Shown here: positions 8,787 to 17,959 of the stretch, piece by piece
Position numbering within the stretch: position 1 is the first letter of the stretch
How the letters are laid out: the number at the start of each line of letters is the position of its first letter
Assembly (NCBI GenBank): GCA_045642565.1
Contig: JAZUJE010000008.1
Location: forward strand, 211,460 to 275,459
Source of the DNA: UBA1764 sp045642565
Lineage (GTDB): Bacteria > Bacillota > Clostridia > Peptostreptococcales > Anaerovoracaceae
Direction: 5' to 3'
Length of the DNA: 64,000 nt
Made by a program: the position numbers and the translations under genes
The notes under the pieces: model-generated
Database searches by the model: none
Told to the model about the DNA's origin: nothing
What the model saw: the letters and a program-made list of their open reading frames with translations, nothing else

Positions 8787-9187
8787 AATAATGTTGCGAG
8801 ATATGCAAAATGCTTTATTGAAACTTATGTATTTTATGATTTAATTGTTATATTTAGTTGCATCTAATTTAATTCTTTGTATTAAAATTACAATTATTTT
8901 AGATTTTTGCAGACAATTTTATCTTTTGCTATTGACATTTTAGGAGATATATGAAATTAAATTTATTAAATCATATATACATAAAAATGTACAGTGTTAT
9001 TGAAAAATCAGGAATTTGAGCTGTTTTTTGGTGGTATAATTTATCGACAACCCCTAAAAAAACCGCTTAAATCGGCGATTTTGGGCCTTGTTCAAAAAAC
9101 GTTGAAATTTCAATGCTTTCCGGCTTTTAATCAAATTCGATATATTTTTGATAAAAATAGCATAAAATATGGGTTATAAGTAATAAT
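8787..9187 (+). promoter_or_regulatory. Intergenic region with extended -10 promoter and possible structured leader
   Basis: About 400 bp without a convincing gene. The first 230 bp are very AT-rich and show nothing clear. At 9032-9040 there is a perfect extended -10 (TGGTATAAT). Downstream, 9047-9130 is richer in G and C than its surroundings and has short complementary blocks (ACCG/CGGC, and CCCC near 9051 against GGGCC near 9084), which could give the GIY-YIG gene a leader of about 140 nt. A 61-codon frame inside has no ribosome-binding site or recognisable domain and is not called. Confidence 0.4.
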
Positions 9188-9448
9188 ATGTATAATAAAT
9201 TGTATTTCGTTTATATATTAGAATGTGGAGACGGTAGCTTATATACAGGGATTAGCACGAATCCTGAAAGAAGGCTGAAAGAGCATCAAAATACAAGCCG
9301 CGGCGCAAAGTATACCAAAGCTCACAAACCGGTTAAAATAGTTTTTACAGAAGAACATTTAAATAGATCGGATGCAAGTAAGAGAGAATATCAAATTAAA
9401 CAACTGAGCAGGTCTGAAAAGCTTAAATTAATTAATGAGAATAAATAA
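9188..9448 (+). CDS. GIY-YIG nuclease-family protein (UPF0213, YhbQ/YazA type)
   Basis: 86-aa single-domain GIY-YIG protein. The VYIL (GIY) and LYTGIS (YIG) motifs, the conserved arginine in NPERRLKEH and the glutamate in SKREYQIK are visible, so the catalytic set looks complete. Members of this small family are widespread; a DNA-repair or DNA-processing role is suspected but not settled. The ribosome-binding site is weak. A long leader from the promoter at about 9040 and a bidirectional terminator frame it as a one-gene unit. Confidence 0.88.
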   Translation: MYNKLYFVYILECGDGSLYTGISTNPERRLKEHQNTSRGAKYTKAHKPVKIVFTEEHLNRSDASKREYQIKQLSRSEKLKLINENK

Positions 9449-9495
9449 ACGCCCCGAGCTTAGAATTCCAAGGCTTAGGGCGTTTTATTATATTT
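9449..9495. terminator. Bidirectional terminator between convergent genes
   Basis: A stem beginning with ACGCCC/GGGCGT and an imperfect inner extension has a T-rich run on the + side and TTTATTTATT on the - side. It lies between the GIY-YIG gene (+) and the DUF975 gene (-). Confidence 0.75.
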
Positions 9496-9538
9496 TATAT
9501 GGTATTGTTCCCAAAATTTATATTTTAGGAATAGTTAT

Positions 9539-10234
9539 CTATCTCTGGGAAGCCCACTCTTCAGAGTTTTCTTCGTCTGAATTACCAACAATATAGGCAG
9601 GATCAACCTTCAATTCTCCCATGCCATTGTTTTCAGAAGAGTTTTCAATGTTATTTACATCGAGTGTTTTGGAATCATATATTTCATTGAACAATGACAT
9701 TTTGCTATGTAATTTCCAAGGTTCTACATATATTGCTAAAATGCCACATGTTAATACTTCTAAAATATCCCAACCAATGAATGATAAATCTAATAAAAAC
9801 ATCTTCATTTTGTTTCCATTCATGTATTCCCTGCTCTTTGCTATTGCATCCATTGCATCAAGGCCAGGTTCTCTCATTTGGAGATAAATTGTCATGGAAT
9901 ATGCATAACTTTTAATTATTCCAGGAATTATGAATAACAATGACCAAAGGACTGTAAAAAGAGTTACTAATAATTGTGACAGGAATGTATCGCCAAAACT
10001 AATTTCAAATCCTTTAAATATATTCCATTGTTCAATTTTTTCTTTCTTTGATGCGTTAAAATAAATTAAATAAAGGCCAAACATTAAAGGTCCTAAAACA
10101 AGCATATTACCTATTACAGGAATAATTGTTGCACATGAAAGTAATGCGGCGTATATGACTAATGATAAAAGTGATGCACCCCATTGAAATTTCATGTTCT
10201 CTTTTCCTAATTTTTTAAGTTCTGAAATTTTCAT
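9539..10234 (-). CDS. DUF975-family integral membrane protein
   Basis: 231-aa polytopic membrane protein of the DUF975 family, function unknown. It begins with the family hallmark MKISELKKLGKENMK. Several hydrophobic segments follow, among them SLLSLVIYAALLSC, a second ending in LGPLMFGLYLIYF, and a third within TVLWSLLFIIPGII. The conserved MREPGLDAMDAIAKSREYMNGNK loop is present. The C-terminal 35 residues are acidic and probably cytosolic. The start is ATG at 10234 because GGAGG lies 8 nt upstream; an in-frame ATG at 10249 overlaps that site and is rejected. It is the last gene of the long mltG-to-here run. Confidence 0.85.
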   Translation of the reverse strand: MKISELKKLGKENMKFQWGASLLSLVIYAALLSCATIIPVIGNMLVLGPLMFGLYLIYFNASKKEKIEQWNIFKGFEISFGDTFLSQLLVTLFTVLWSLLFIIPGIIKSYAYSMTIYLQMREPGLDAMDAIAKSREYMNGNKMKMFLLDLSFIGWDILEVLTCGILAIYVEPWKLHSKMSLFNEIYDSKTLDVNNIENSSENNGMGELKVDPAYIVGNSDEENSEEWASQR

Positions 10235-10248
10235 ATATTTTTCCTCCA

Positions 10249-10713
10249 TTAATAATCAATATTTTCAACTTTTGTAAATGTAAAAGTAGTAAAACCATTA
10301 GATAATTCAAGCTTATCGTCTTTTTTTGATACAATTTCTAGGATAATTACATTTTCACCGATGGTTAACGTTAATGTGTTATTGTCAACCGTATACTCTC
10401 CAGTTTCTTCATATCCAGAAACAACATAATTCAAGCTGCCATCTTTGTTAAATATAAGAATTTCATCTGCATAATCATTCATATATGCTCCACTCAACTT
10501 TTTGCCGGTTAAGTTTGCTACAAATTTATTTATAATAGTTGTTTGTATAGCATTTCCGTTTATATATGAATTAATATTGTTTGCTATAGTGATACCTAAA
10601 ACTAATTTTGTAATGCCATTAACTATCATAAGTATAACTATGATAATCAAAATAATTAATTTTTTCTTATCTTGTAACCAAGCAGGTATTTTTGATTCTT
10701 TCTTTTCATCCAT
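10249..10713 (-). CDS. Hypothetical single-span membrane protein with a small extracytoplasmic domain
   Basis: 154 aa, family not recognised. A charged N-terminus precedes one long hydrophobic segment (about residues 19-45). The remaining ~105 residues are predicted outside the cell and rich in beta-type strands. The pattern YADEILIFNKDGSLNY, GEYTVDNNTLTLTI, LELSNGFTTFTF resembles small lipocalin-like beta-barrel domains that report a written-out polarity, but this is only an impression. It ends 14 bp before the DUF975 gene and lies 13 bp after ruvX, so it is co-transcribed with both. Confidence 0.7.
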   Translation of the reverse strand: MDEKKESKIPAWLQDKKKLIILIIIVILMIVNGITKLVLGITIANNINSYINGNAIQTTIINKFVANLTGKKLSGAYMNDYADEILIFNKDGSLNYVVSGYEETGEYTVDNNTLTLTIGENVIILEIVSKKDDKLELSNGFTTFTFTKVENIDY

Positions 10714-10726
10714 AGTCTCCCCTCCT

Positions 10727-11173
10727 TTATTTATTTTCTAAAGAAAATTTAATTTTATCCATGTAGGATTGCAATATAATTATTGCAGCTTGTTTATCAA
10801 TAAACTCTTTTCGTTCTTTTCTTTTCATTCCGGTTTGTAGCATAACATTTTCAGCAATTTTTGTTGTAAATCGCTCATCCATAAATTCTAATTTTGTGGA
10901 TAAACCGCTAGATTTAATTTTATTGAACAATAATTTAGCAAATTCGCGTACTTTTTCTGTTTGGGGTGAATCGCTACCATCTAACATTAGAGGCAAACCG
11001 CATACAACAACAGATGCCTCATATTGTTTTATATACTCTATTATTTTATCACAGTCTTTTCGAGAACCAATTCTTATTATTGTTGTTATCCCTTGGGCTG
11101 TAATAAATAATGGATCAGAAACTGCTACTCCTATTGTTTTGTCCCCAATATCTAAACCAATAACTCTATTCAT
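10727..11173 (-). CDS. ruvX: RuvX (YqgF), RNase H-fold Holliday-junction resolvase homologue / pre-16S rRNA nuclease
   Basis: 148-aa RNase H-like protein. In E. coli YqgF matures the 5' end of 16S rRNA; junction resolution has been reported for other members. The active-site motifs are GLDIGDKTIGVAVSD, VVCGLPLMLDGS and MDERFTT. It overlaps the end of the ABC ATPase gene by 8 bp. In most firmicutes ruvX follows alaS-ireB; here it has moved about 7 kb away to the opposite strand. Confidence 0.93.
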   Translation of the reverse strand: MNRVIGLDIGDKTIGVAVSDPLFITAQGITTIIRIGSRKDCDKIIEYIKQYEASVVVCGLPLMLDGSDSPQTEKVREFAKLLFNKIKSSGLSTKLEFMDERFTTKIAENVMLQTGMKRKERKEFIDKQAAIIILQSYMDKIKFSLENK

Positions 11174-12278
11174 TTTTAATTTTAATTCTTATTGAATTCC
11201 TTTCATGTTTTATACTTTTAGCATATAGTTTAATAAGATTTATAGACATTTCATCTGAATCTGTTTCTTCTTGATTATCTATATCATAATCAATGTTCAG
11301 ATGTATATCTATATTCTCCCATTTTGCTAAAATTCTTGTATCTTTTAATTTATCTGAATAACTTACATTAACTAATAATTTTGCATCATCTTTGCTAATA
11401 ACTTGCGGTGCTAATAATTCAAAGATTAGCTCTTCAAGTATAATATTAACTTTTTTCGCTTCTGCCGGAGGCATCTCGATACTTTCAGCAAATTGTTCAA
11501 ACTTTGTATCAATTGAAATAAAGTCACACTGTTTTGAAGTAATTTCAAAGTTAAAATCTTTTAATATCTTTGTAAATGCTTTTGTTTTATCTTTTTTAGG
11601 AGTATAGAATATTTCTTGTGGTGTCCCCTCTTCATATATTGTTCCTTCATCAATGTAGAATACTCTATTAGCAATTTGCTCAGCAAATTTCATATCATGG
11701 GATACTAATAACATAGTATAACCTTGATTTGCCAAATGTTTAATAACAGTTTTGACTTCTCCAACCATAGTTGGATCTAAAGCAGAAGTTGGTTCATCAA
11801 ATAGAATTACCTCTGGTTTCATAGCTAATGTCCTTGCAATAGCAACACGCTGCTTTTGGCCACCTGATAACTGTTTTGGATAATAAAGAGCAAAACTTGA
11901 TAACCCAATTGAGTTTAATAATTCCATTCCTTCTTCATAAGCCTGCCGTGGATCCATATTTTTTAATTTAATTGGGGCATAGGTTATATTTTCAATCACA
12001 GTCATATGTTCAAATAAGTTAAAATTTTGAAATACCATCCCAATTGTTTGTCTTAGTTTATTGTGAGGATATTTGCCATTTGTGATTTCTTCCCCGTTCA
12101 AAAATATTTGTCCCGATGTGGGTTCTTCTAACAAATTAATCATTTTTAAGAAAGTAGATTTGCCAGATCCCGAAGGGCCAATAATAGAAATTACATCTCC
12201 ATCATAAATTTTTGTAGAGATGTTTTTTATTGGTGTAACATTTGAATATGATTTTTTTAAGTTTAGAATTTCTATCAT
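11166..12278 (-). CDS. Amino-acid ABC transporter ATPase with an unusual C-terminal GHKL/RsbW-like extension
   Basis: 370 aa. Residues 1-238 are a GlnQ/HisP-type ATPase with Walker A GPSGSGKST (34-42), signature LSGGQ (137-141), Walker B ILFDEP (158-163) and switch H194. This part energises uptake through the permease encoded just upstream (4-bp overlap). Residues 240-370 are not part of a normal ATPase of this class. VNIILEELIFELL (277-289) and SINLIKLYAKSIKHE (345-359) look like the N-box helix and final helix of RsbW-type anti-sigma kinases. The N-box Asn and the nucleotide-binding glycines are missing, so it is probably a non-ATP-binding regulatory or protein-binding module. The extension call is inference. 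Confidence 0.85.
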   Translation of the reverse strand: MIEILNLKKSYSNVTPIKNISTKIYDGDVISIIGPSGSGKSTFLKMINLLEEPTSGQIFLNGEEITNGKYPHNKLRQTIGMVFQNFNLFEHMTVIENITYAPIKLKNMDPRQAYEEGMELLNSIGLSSFALYYPKQLSGGQKQRVAIARTLAMKPEVILFDEPTSALDPTMVGEVKTVIKHLANQGYTMLLVSHDMKFAEQIANRVFYIDEGTIYEEGTPQEIFYTPKKDKTKAFTKILKDFNFEITSKQCDFISIDTKFEQFAESIEMPPAEAKKVNIILEELIFELLAPQVISKDDAKLLVNVSYSDKLKDTRILAKWENIDIHLNIDYDIDNQEETDSDEMSINLIKLYAKSIKHERNSIRIKIKNE

Positions 12279-13843
12279 AATTTATATTTCTGCAATACCC
12301 TTTTTTCAGATCTACTTGTAGGATCAAATTTAATCTGAATTAAATTTACTAAATATGTTAATAATACTCCAAGCAGGAAGTAAATTATAGCTGTCGAAAT
12401 TAATGGAAAAAATGCTTCATAAGTTCTGGCTCTAATCAAGTCGGTCATTTTAGTTAAATCTTGAACTGCTATAAAACCTACGACTGCGGTCCCGTTTATT
12501 AGGGTAATGATTTCTCCTTTATATCTTGGAATAAATTGTTGTAAGGCTTGTGGCAAAATTATACCATTAAAAATTTGTATATCTGTAAATCCTAAACTGC
12601 GAGCCCCTTGTATTTGCTCTGTGCCAATTGAGAGAACAGAATCTTTTAAATTTGAATATACGCTTAAAGCTACACTTATGCTAAAACCAACAATGGCTAC
12701 AAAAGTTCCGGATATTTTACTTGATCTAAATATTATGTAATATAAAATCATCAGTATTACGACCATCGGAAGTCCATTAAAAATTCTTGAAAATACATTA
12801 AAGAACTTAGTTAATACTTTGTTATTTCTAATACATAATAAATAAATGACAAATCCTATAACAGTTCCAAAGATTCCGGATAATATGGTAATTTCAAGTG
12901 TTGTTAAAATTCCATTCACAACCATTTTCCATCTACTTTCGTCTATTAAAGTACGAGTAATGCTTGTCTTTATTTTGCTGAATAAAGTTTTATCTTCGAC
13001 CCCTTCTGTAGGAACTAATGGATATAATCCTTCTGTTGTATAAGGATCACTGAAATCAACACTTTTTGCCCTTTCTTCAGTAATAGCAATTTCAGAAAGA
13101 GCTATATCAGCTTTATCAGCAGTAATAAAAGTTAATAACCCTGCAAAATCAACGTTAATATATTCAGGTATATAGTTGTATTTTGAACAAAAATCTTCAA
13201 ATATTTCAATCTCAAATCCGGCATAACCATCTTCACTTATATATAAATACGGTGGTGTTGTTGGATTTATTGCGACAAGAATTTTAGTGCCTGAGAATTC
13301 TTGCTTAGGCATCGTGTTATCTGTTAAATTGTCGAGCCAGCGTTGTTTTGTATTTGAAATATAGTTATTCTCTGTATTGATTCTTATATATTCGTTAAAA
13401 TCTTCTTTTATCTTATTTGAAAATTCATTATCTTTAGGAAAAATTGCTCCTATTTGTTGGTCATATATTGACTCATTTAACATAGCAATTCCATCGTTAT
13501 AATTAATGAATTCGAGTCCAGCTAGATATTCGGTTAAAGTGAAATTCGTTTTTCCTGCAAGTATTGAAGCTACACAATCATTTAACGTTGGATAGCTGAT
13601 GCATTTACAATCTGGGTATTTACTATTAACAATATCAATATCAATTGACCCTATAACACTAGCAAAAATCAAATCTTTTGAGTTTTCTAACTCCTTAAGA
13701 TTTGCGTATTTTGGCTTTTTAGTTGAATTGCTATTTGTATATGATGAAGTTGATGTGTAATGTTCTTCTGCTATTGAAGATGTTGTAAAAGCACTAAAAA
13801 GTAAAATAAATATTAATATTGTAGTAAAAATTTTACGTTTCAT
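12275..13843 (-). CDS. Fused substrate-binding/permease subunit of an amino-acid ABC transporter
   Basis: 522 aa. A signal peptide (1-25) is followed by two half substrate-binding modules and a HisM/GlnP-type permease. Residues 52-172 read like lobe 2 of a polar amino-acid binding protein (IASVIGS-like start, SILAGKTNFTLTEYLAG, ending near QRW). Residues 185-278 read like lobe 1 (ILVAINPTTPPYLYI, GFEIEIFEDFC, ADIALSEIAITEERAKSVDF). The permease covers about 305-505, with the ATPase-contact loop at EQIQGARSLGFTDIQIFNGI. Lobe order is reversed compared with a free binding protein. I recall similar fusions in other Clostridia. It overlaps mutL by 4 bp and the ATPase gene by 4 bp. Confidence 0.85.
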   Translation of the reverse strand: MKRKIFTTILIFILLFSAFTTSSIAEEHYTSTSSYTNSNSTKKPKYANLKELENSKDLIFASVIGSIDIDIVNSKYPDCKCISYPTLNDCVASILAGKTNFTLTEYLAGLEFINYNDGIAMLNESIYDQQIGAIFPKDNEFSNKIKEDFNEYIRINTENNYISNTKQRWLDNLTDNTMPKQEFSGTKILVAINPTTPPYLYISEDGYAGFEIEIFEDFCSKYNYIPEYINVDFAGLLTFITADKADIALSEIAITEERAKSVDFSDPYTTEGLYPLVPTEGVEDKTLFSKIKTSITRTLIDESRWKMVVNGILTTLEITILSGIFGTVIGFVIYLLCIRNNKVLTKFFNVFSRIFNGLPMVVILMILYYIIFRSSKISGTFVAIVGFSISVALSVYSNLKDSVLSIGTEQIQGARSLGFTDIQIFNGIILPQALQQFIPRYKGEIITLINGTAVVGFIAVQDLTKMTDLIRARTYEAFFPLISTAIIYFLLGVLLTYLVNLIQIKFDPTSRSEKRVLQKYKL

Positions 13844-15642
13844 TTACGTTTAAAAAACCTTTCAATTTCATTTTCTGAAAATCGTAAAAAAGTTGGTCTT
13901 CCATGAGGACAAGAAAATGGATTTTCACATAAATCTAAATCATAAAAAAGTTGTTCTATTTCTTTCTCAGAAAGTTTGTCGCCTGCTTTTATTGCAGCTT
14001 TGCAACTCGCTGATACAATACTTGCTTTTTTTTCTTGGAAAGTTCGTGGATTTTCAATATCACTATCTAATATGGTATGAACAAATATCTCTGCTTCATC
14101 GAGTTTTAATGCGGCTGGGATTTCTTTAATAATATATTTATTTTGTCCAAATAACTCATACTTAAAACCGATTTCATTTAATAAACTACCCCATTGATTT
14201 TCTGAAGCTGTTTGCGCCGGAGTTGTATTTATCAAAATTGGAGCAATTAAAATTTGTGAAGCATTATCCTCATTATTAAACTTATTAAGTAAGCGTTCAA
14301 ACATAATGCGTTCGTGTGCAGCGTGTTGATCGACTATATATAAGTTTTTTTCATCTGTTGCTATTATATAAGTTGAAAATATTTGGGCAACTGGTACTAA
14401 GTTGTGAAATTCAAATTTATGTTCTTTTCCGAGATTTTTCTTAACTTCATTTGATATAGGAATTGTTGGAATTTCAATACTTTGCTGTTCTTCTCTCAAG
14501 TTTTCAAAGAAATCGTCTTGTTTATTGATTGACAGAAAGATATTATCGTTAACTGATACTTTTTCCTGTTTTTCTTGTAATTCGCAATAATTTGATTGTT
14601 TATTTACAAGATTTCCAATATTAGGAGCAGCATTTTGTGCTAAAAGCCCATTTCTTATACCTAAAATTATAAAATCTTTAACTAATGACTCATCTAAAAA
14701 CTTTATTTCGGTTTTTTGCGGATGAACATTTACATCAATCTCTGAAGGGTCAATTTCTAAAAACAAATAACAAATCGGATGTCTTCCATCGAACAATTTA
14801 TCACTATATGCTTCTTCGATAGCAGAATCTAAAATTTTATTCTTTACCCAGCGACCATTTACAAAGAAAACCTGCCCTCTTTTATTCGTTTTACTTGCTT
14901 CTGATCCGGAAGTATAACCATATAAGTGCAAATTCTCATTGACGAAATCAATTTTAACAAGACTTCGCGCAATTTGAGGGCTGTAAAGGGCCAAAATCGC
15001 CTCATACAGGTCACCTTTTCCTAAAGTTGAGAAAAGTATTGTGCCATTGTTTATTAGTCTAAATTTAAGCTTTGGATATGCTAAAGCGATTTTTTGCATA
15101 AAATCTGCAATTAAGCTGCTTTCTGTATTATCCGGTTTTAAGAACTTTTTTCTGGCTGGAAGATTATAAAACAATTCACGAACAATAAAGGTACTACCAT
15201 CTTCGCAAGCTACATTTGTTAGAGAACCCTCTTCCCCTCCTTCGAAAGTTATTTTTGCACCAATTTTAGAATCTGTTGGTTTTGATATACACTCTACTTT
15301 TGCAACAGCTGCAATAGACGCTAAAGCTTCCCCTCTAAATCCAAGTGAGTTAATATGATCTAAATCATATTCATTAGAAATTTTGGATGTTGCATATCTT
15401 TGGAAGGCAATTTTTAATTGTTCTTTTGCGATGCCTTTTCCATTATCAGTGACTCTAATATATTCTTTGCCACCTTTTTTTATTTCAACAGTAATACTTG
15501 TCGAAGATGCATCTATAGCATTTTCAACTAATTCCTTGACAATAGAAAGAGGTCTTTCGATCACCTCTCCTGCTGCAATTTTTTCTGCAAGTTCTTTTGG
15601 TAGAGCTTGAATTTTATTTGAAGAATGATAATTGTTTTTCAT
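13840..15642 (-). CDS. mutL: DNA mismatch repair protein MutL
   Basis: 600-aa GHKL ATPase that links mismatch recognition by MutS to strand incision. ATP-site motifs VENAIDAS, DNGKGI and GFRGEALASIA are at the N-terminus. The C-terminal DQHAAHERIMFE and CPHGRPT motifs show it is the endonuclease type, expected in bacteria lacking MutH. The start at 15642 overlaps mutS by 29 bp; there is no later Met before the conserved NKIQALP, so this start stands. Confidence 0.97.
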   Translation of the reverse strand: MKNNYHSSNKIQALPKELAEKIAAGEVIERPLSIVKELVENAIDASSTSITVEIKKGGKEYIRVTDNGKGIAKEQLKIAFQRYATSKISNEYDLDHINSLGFRGEALASIAAVAKVECISKPTDSKIGAKITFEGGEEGSLTNVACEDGSTFIVRELFYNLPARKKFLKPDNTESSLIADFMQKIALAYPKLKFRLINNGTILFSTLGKGDLYEAILALYSPQIARSLVKIDFVNENLHLYGYTSGSEASKTNKRGQVFFVNGRWVKNKILDSAIEEAYSDKLFDGRHPICYLFLEIDPSEIDVNVHPQKTEIKFLDESLVKDFIILGIRNGLLAQNAAPNIGNLVNKQSNYCELQEKQEKVSVNDNIFLSINKQDDFFENLREEQQSIEIPTIPISNEVKKNLGKEHKFEFHNLVPVAQIFSTYIIATDEKNLYIVDQHAAHERIMFERLLNKFNNEDNASQILIAPILINTTPAQTASENQWGSLLNEIGFKYELFGQNKYIIKEIPAALKLDEAEIFVHTILDSDIENPRTFQEKKASIVSASCKAAIKAGDKLSEKEIEQLFYDLDLCENPFSCPHGRPTFLRFSENEIERFFKRK

Positions 15643-17959
15643 TTTCAGTTATATCTATCGACCTTGATACAAGCATATTAAGCTTCTCGTTGGCAGAATC
15701 TAAAACTGATTGTGGAACTCCGGCTAATTTTGCTACATGAATTCCGTAACTTTTAGATGCACTGCCATCAATAATTTTATGTAAGAATATAATATTTCCA
15801 TTCTCTTCGGATACATCAACATTAAGATTTTTGATTCCTTTAATTTCTTCCGATAATGATGTTAATTCGTGATAGTGTGTAGCAAACAAAGTTCTTACTT
15901 TACATTCTGGTTTTGTCAATTTTTCTACAACAGCCCACGCAATCGAAAGTCCATCATATGTAGATGTGCCCCGTCCAATTTCATCTAAAATAACTAAGCT
16001 TTTTTCGGTAGCAGTATTTAAAATAAATGCAAGTTCAGACATTTCAACAAAGAATGTAGATTGCCCCATTGCAAGATTATCAGAGGCGCCAATTCTTGTA
16101 TATATTCTATCGCAAATACCTATTTCTGCTTCTTCGGCCGGAACAAAACAACCAGCTTGTGCCATCAGCACAATTAAAGCAAGTTGCCTCATATAAGTAG
16201 ATTTACCTGACATATTTGGGCCGGTTATAAGCAATAATGATGAGTTCTTTTTATCAAGATAAACATCATTTGAAACAAATTGTGCATCTTGAACAAAAGT
16301 CTCAATAACTGGATGTCTACCTTTACGAATAATAATTTTATCATTATTACTGATTTTTGGCTTGCAATAACCGTGTTTAACAGAAGCTTCTGCAAAGCTG
16401 CATAATACATCAATTGCAGCAACTGCAGCTGAAGTTTTTTGAATTTCTTTTGTTAAATTCAGAATCTTTGCACATAGCTCCTTAAAAATTTGATATTCTA
16501 AACCATTAATCTTTTCTTTTGCATTTAAAACAATTGATTCTGCATCTTTTAATTCAGAGGTAATAAACCTTTCGGCATTTACCAAAGTTTGTTTCCTTAT
16601 GTAATAGTCTGGAACTTGATTGATAAATGATTTAGATATTTCAATATAATAACCAAAGACTTTATTGTATCCAACTTTAAGAGTTCTTATACCGGTTTTT
16701 TCTTTTTCTACAGCTTCAAGAGAAGCAATCCAAGAGGTCTTATCAGAAACTGAATTTACAAGTTCGTCAAGTTCTTTAGAAAATCCAGACTTAATCATAT
16801 TTCCTTCTCTAATTATAAAAGGTGGATCTTCTACAATAGCTGCATCAAGAATGTTAAATAAATCTTTAAAATCTGAAATTTGTTTACTATATGATATTAA
16901 AAGTTTATTTGTGCTGTTTTCTAAATCAATTTTTAAATCTGGTAAACTTGCAATAGAATTTTTTAAAGCAATTAAATCTCTGGCGTTAGCAGTCCCTGTT
17001 GCAATTCTTGATGTGAGTCTTTCCAAATCATAGATTGGCTTTAATTCTTCTCTAACATTATTTCTTAAAATTATATCGTTAACTAAACTTTCTACTGCAT
17101 CTAAACGTTCTTGAATTAAGTTTAGTTTTAGTAAAGGTTCTTTTAACCACGATTTCATTTTTCGACTACCCATTGCAGTTTTGCAATAGTTTAATACCCC
17201 TAACAATGAACCCTGGGTCTGTCTTTCAAATAATGTTTCAGTGATTTCAAGATTTTTTACAGTAGCTTTATCAAGACACATAACATCACCAACATGAATA
17301 ATTTTTATTTCTGATAGATGATTGATATCTCTTTTTTGTGTCTCTTTTAAATATGCTAAAATATTATCTATTGCATTGTTTGCTTTGCAATAAATTGAGG
17401 ACAAACAAATTTTCTTGTCAGAAAAATCTATATTACTGATTATTTCTTTTGGATGAATTTTTGTAATTTCTGCGAGTAATTGCTCTTCTTTTGAGTCTCC
17501 TCCAATTTCCATGGCAAAAAATTCACCCGTTGAAATATCTACCCAAGAGCAGTCATAAGTATCTCCAACCATAATACACATTAAAAAATTGTTGCTTGTT
17601 TCATCAAGCATATCAGAAGATAAAACTGTTCCTGGAGTAATAATTCTAATTACTTCTCGTTCAACAATTCCTTTTGTATCTTTTGGATCAGTAATTTGTT
17701 CACAGATTGCAATTTTATGACCTTTTTCAATTAGTTTTGACACATATACATCAACAGCATGATATGGAACTCCGCACATTGGAGCAAAATCACCATTTCC
17801 ACATGCTTTTTTTGTTAATGTAATTTCCATATCGCGTGATGCGATTAAAGCATCATCAAAAAACATTTCATAAAAATCACCTAGCCTGAAAAACAGTATA
17901 CAATCCTGATACTGTTTTTTTATTTCTAGATATTGTTCTATCATTGGAGTGTAAGCCAT
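15614..17959 (-). CDS. mutS: DNA mismatch recognition protein MutS
   Basis: 781 aa. It binds mispairs through the Phe-X-Glu motif, seen in FRLGDFYEMF. Walker A GPNMSGKST lies at about residues 579-587 and the ABC-type dimer motifs DEIGRGTSTYDG and FATHYHELT follow. The protein ends in QLSFFK, a typical beta-clamp-binding peptide. It is shorter than the usual 850-870 aa, apparently through a reduced linker before the C-terminal peptide and compact connector domains. tlyA precedes it with a one-base junction and mutL follows. Confidence 0.97.
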   Translation of the reverse strand: MAYTPMIEQYLEIKKQYQDCILFFRLGDFYEMFFDDALIASRDMEITLTKKACGNGDFAPMCGVPYHAVDVYVSKLIEKGHKIAICEQITDPKDTKGIVEREVIRIITPGTVLSSDMLDETSNNFLMCIMVGDTYDCSWVDISTGEFFAMEIGGDSKEEQLLAEITKIHPKEIISNIDFSDKKICLSSIYCKANNAIDNILAYLKETQKRDINHLSEIKIIHVGDVMCLDKATVKNLEITETLFERQTQGSLLGVLNYCKTAMGSRKMKSWLKEPLLKLNLIQERLDAVESLVNDIILRNNVREELKPIYDLERLTSRIATGTANARDLIALKNSIASLPDLKIDLENSTNKLLISYSKQISDFKDLFNILDAAIVEDPPFIIREGNMIKSGFSKELDELVNSVSDKTSWIASLEAVEKEKTGIRTLKVGYNKVFGYYIEISKSFINQVPDYYIRKQTLVNAERFITSELKDAESIVLNAKEKINGLEYQIFKELCAKILNLTKEIQKTSAAVAAIDVLCSFAEASVKHGYCKPKISNNDKIIIRKGRHPVIETFVQDAQFVSNDVYLDKKNSSLLLITGPNMSGKSTYMRQLALIVLMAQAGCFVPAEEAEIGICDRIYTRIGASDNLAMGQSTFFVEMSELAFILNTATEKSLVILDEIGRGTSTYDGLSIAWAVVEKLTKPECKVRTLFATHYHELTSLSEEIKGIKNLNVDVSEENGNIIFLHKIIDGSASKSYGIHVAKLAGVPQSVLDSANEKLNMLVSRSIDITENEKQLSFFK

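Noticed and set aside
8994..9179. 61-codon open frame in the arginase-GIY-YIG spacer
   Set aside because: It spans the extended -10 promoter, has no ribosome-binding site and no recognisable domain or composition bias.
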